A stretch of DNA of 41,550 nt, taken from positions 1 through 41,550 of the forward strand of contig CAJWLP010000011.1 in NCBI GenBank assembly GCA_913043145.1. Reading direction: 5' to 3'. This document shows positions 41,448 to 41,550 of this stretch, piece after piece; positions within the stretch are counted from its first letter, which is position 1; each line of letters opens with the position of its first letter. The notes below the pieces were generated by a model that saw only the letters and a list, made by a program, of their open reading frames with translations, ran no database searches and had not been told where the DNA came from. Both the position numbers and the translations under genes were made by a program. The stretch comes from an uncultured Bacteroidota bacterium (GTDB taxonomy: Bacteria; Bacteroidota; Bacteroidia; NS11-12g; UBA9320).

Positions 41448-41550
41448 ATGAAGTTTTTAAAACCAACTTTTTTAACAGCATTACTTGCTTTAATAGTTAA
41501 CACTGTTTATGCTGGGTGTAAAGCAAGAGCATCATTCACACAAAATGGTA
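41448..41550 (+). CDS. Secreted protein, N-terminal fragment (cut by window edge)
   Basis: The reading frame starts with ATG at 41448 and runs off the window with no stop. It encodes a signal peptide (MKFLKPTFLTALLALIVNTVYA) with cleavage likely after VYA, and the mature part begins GCKARASFTQNG. The C-x-A-x-F-T start resembles the first strand of some PKD-like domains in Bacteroidota secreted proteins, but twelve residues are too few to claim it. No exact -7 element is seen in the 71 bp upstream. Confidence 0.6.
   Translation, partial: MKFLKPTFLTALLALIVNTVYAGCKARASFTQNG

Overview
The window looks like a chromosomal segment from a member of the Bacteroidota, most likely a Flavobacteriales-type marine or freshwater bacterium. 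The signs are AT-rich DNA, an ATG-poor start usage with several TTG and GTG starts, weak Shine-Dalgarno sequences, a TonB protein with a proline octad and a long acidic linker, families typical of the group (a probable DUF6427 protein, DUF2452, PorT-like barrel proteins), and many upstream regions carrying the Bacteroidota -7 promoter element TAnnTTTG. I see no phage, insertion sequence, CRISPR array, rRNA or integrase. It reads as core and metabolic chromosome, not an accessory island.

Layout. 1-5200: tRNA-Glu, GAPDH, an aberrant Nramp-family transporter with YqgE, a small four-helix membrane protein, a UPF0158-like protein, and a divergent pair, acylpyruvase-like FAH hydrolase and Aat, whose start region is a palindrome. 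5200-10200: menaquinone genes (isochorismate synthase and a hotdog thioesterase), a histidine phosphatase, frr, and a DUF6427-like membrane protein coupled to a secreted protein of unknown function. 10200-15220: HflX, a HAD phosphatase, and a paaZ/enoyl-CoA hydratase operon. 15250-19570: a large SPOR-like lipoprotein and an mhpDFE operon for the lower meta-cleavage pathway. 19600-26220: TPR protein, SplB-like radical SAM protein, Zn-ribbon protein with an MscS channel, beta-barrel protein with an ALDH7-type dehydrogenase, and aminopeptidase P. 26290-33230: a tightly packed rightward run rpmH, rnpA, yidD, S41 protease, TSUP permease, M28 peptidase, metF, rsgA. 33250-41550: DUF2452 and a YegP-like protein, an M23 lipoprotein, bcp, ssb, tonB, vanZ-like, gcvH, accD, a GNAT acetyltransferase, galE, and the start of a secreted protein cut by the window edge.

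Functional links. paaZ with an enoyl-CoA hydratase and mhpDFE both belong to aromatic-compound breakdown, but no ring-activating or ring-cleaving enzyme is present here, so these are lower-pathway modules fed from elsewhere. menF and the thioesterase fit two steps of menaquinone synthesis. accD, gcvH and the VanZ-like gene are probably co-transcribed.

The most useful regulatory observation is a set of 17 exact TAnnTTTG elements just upstream of genes, many with predicted leaders of 0 to 15 nt. They correct several gene starts and suggest some near-leaderless mRNAs. I did not find a clear multi-gene system that I can call new. The best leads are the Nramp protein without its metal-binding motifs, the Aat that resembles the alphaproteobacterial form, palindromes lying on promoters (FAH/aat, accD, gap), and convergent genes with 0 to 3 nt between stop codons.
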